A DNA stretch of 6,884 nt from Bacteroidales bacterium. Its GTDB lineage: Bacteria; Bacteroidota; Bacteroidia; Bacteroidales; UBA1402. The position numbers and the translations under genes were made by a program. The notes under the pieces were generated by a model. The model was not told the origin of the DNA. It did no database searches and was given only the letters and a program-made list of their open reading frames with translations. How positions within the stretch are numbered: the stretch's first letter is position 1; each line of letters begins with the position of its first letter. The DNA lies in assembly GCA_003506275.1 (NCBI GenBank), contig DOBD01000258.1:1-6884 (forward strand), written 5' to 3'. This document shows positions 6,879-6,884 of the stretch, in pieces.

Positions 6879-6884
6879 TGTTGG

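Overview
The window looks like chromosomal DNA from a member of the Bacteroidota. Three things suggest this: promoter-like boxes of the TTTG / TAnnTTTG type, start codons without a Shine-Dalgarno purine run, and protein families typical of that phylum (a two-RCK YidE/YbjL/AspT-type transporter and a large GH2-type lipoprotein glycosidase). Base composition is moderate and fairly even. I saw no insertion sequence, phage gene, tRNA, rRNA or CRISPR array. Genus cannot be assigned from this sequence.

Layout: four protein-coding genes fill nearly all of the window. On the minus strand, 36-1694 encodes a 552-residue membrane transporter of the AspT/YidE/YbjL (AAE) family. A divergent intergenic region of about 300 bases (1695-1998) holds a candidate promoter for each side and a cluster of TTAACA-type repeats between them. 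On the plus strand, 1999-4845 encodes a 948-residue predicted lipoprotein with the architecture of a glycoside hydrolase family 2 enzyme and an extra C-terminal domain. After only 19 bases comes a convergent minus-strand pair: histidine kinase (5565-6878) followed by an OmpR-type response regulator (4865-5557). They are separated by 7 bases and are almost certainly co-transcribed.

How they work together: the kinase and regulator form one two-component system, with the kinase sensing through an extracytoplasmic domain and the regulator binding DNA. The GH2 enzyme probably acts in the periplasm or on the outer membrane on a beta-linked glycan or glycoside that cannot be named from sequence. There is no SusC/SusD pair in the window, so it does not look like the core of a polysaccharide utilisation locus. 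The transporter shares only the divergent control region with the glycosidase, and any functional link is inference.

Overall this is a fairly ordinary chromosomal segment. I found no clear sign of a wholly new system. The points most worth checking are the GH2-like enzyme's subfamily and C-terminal domain, the repeats in the divergent promoter region, and the unusual residues around the switch threonine of the response regulator.
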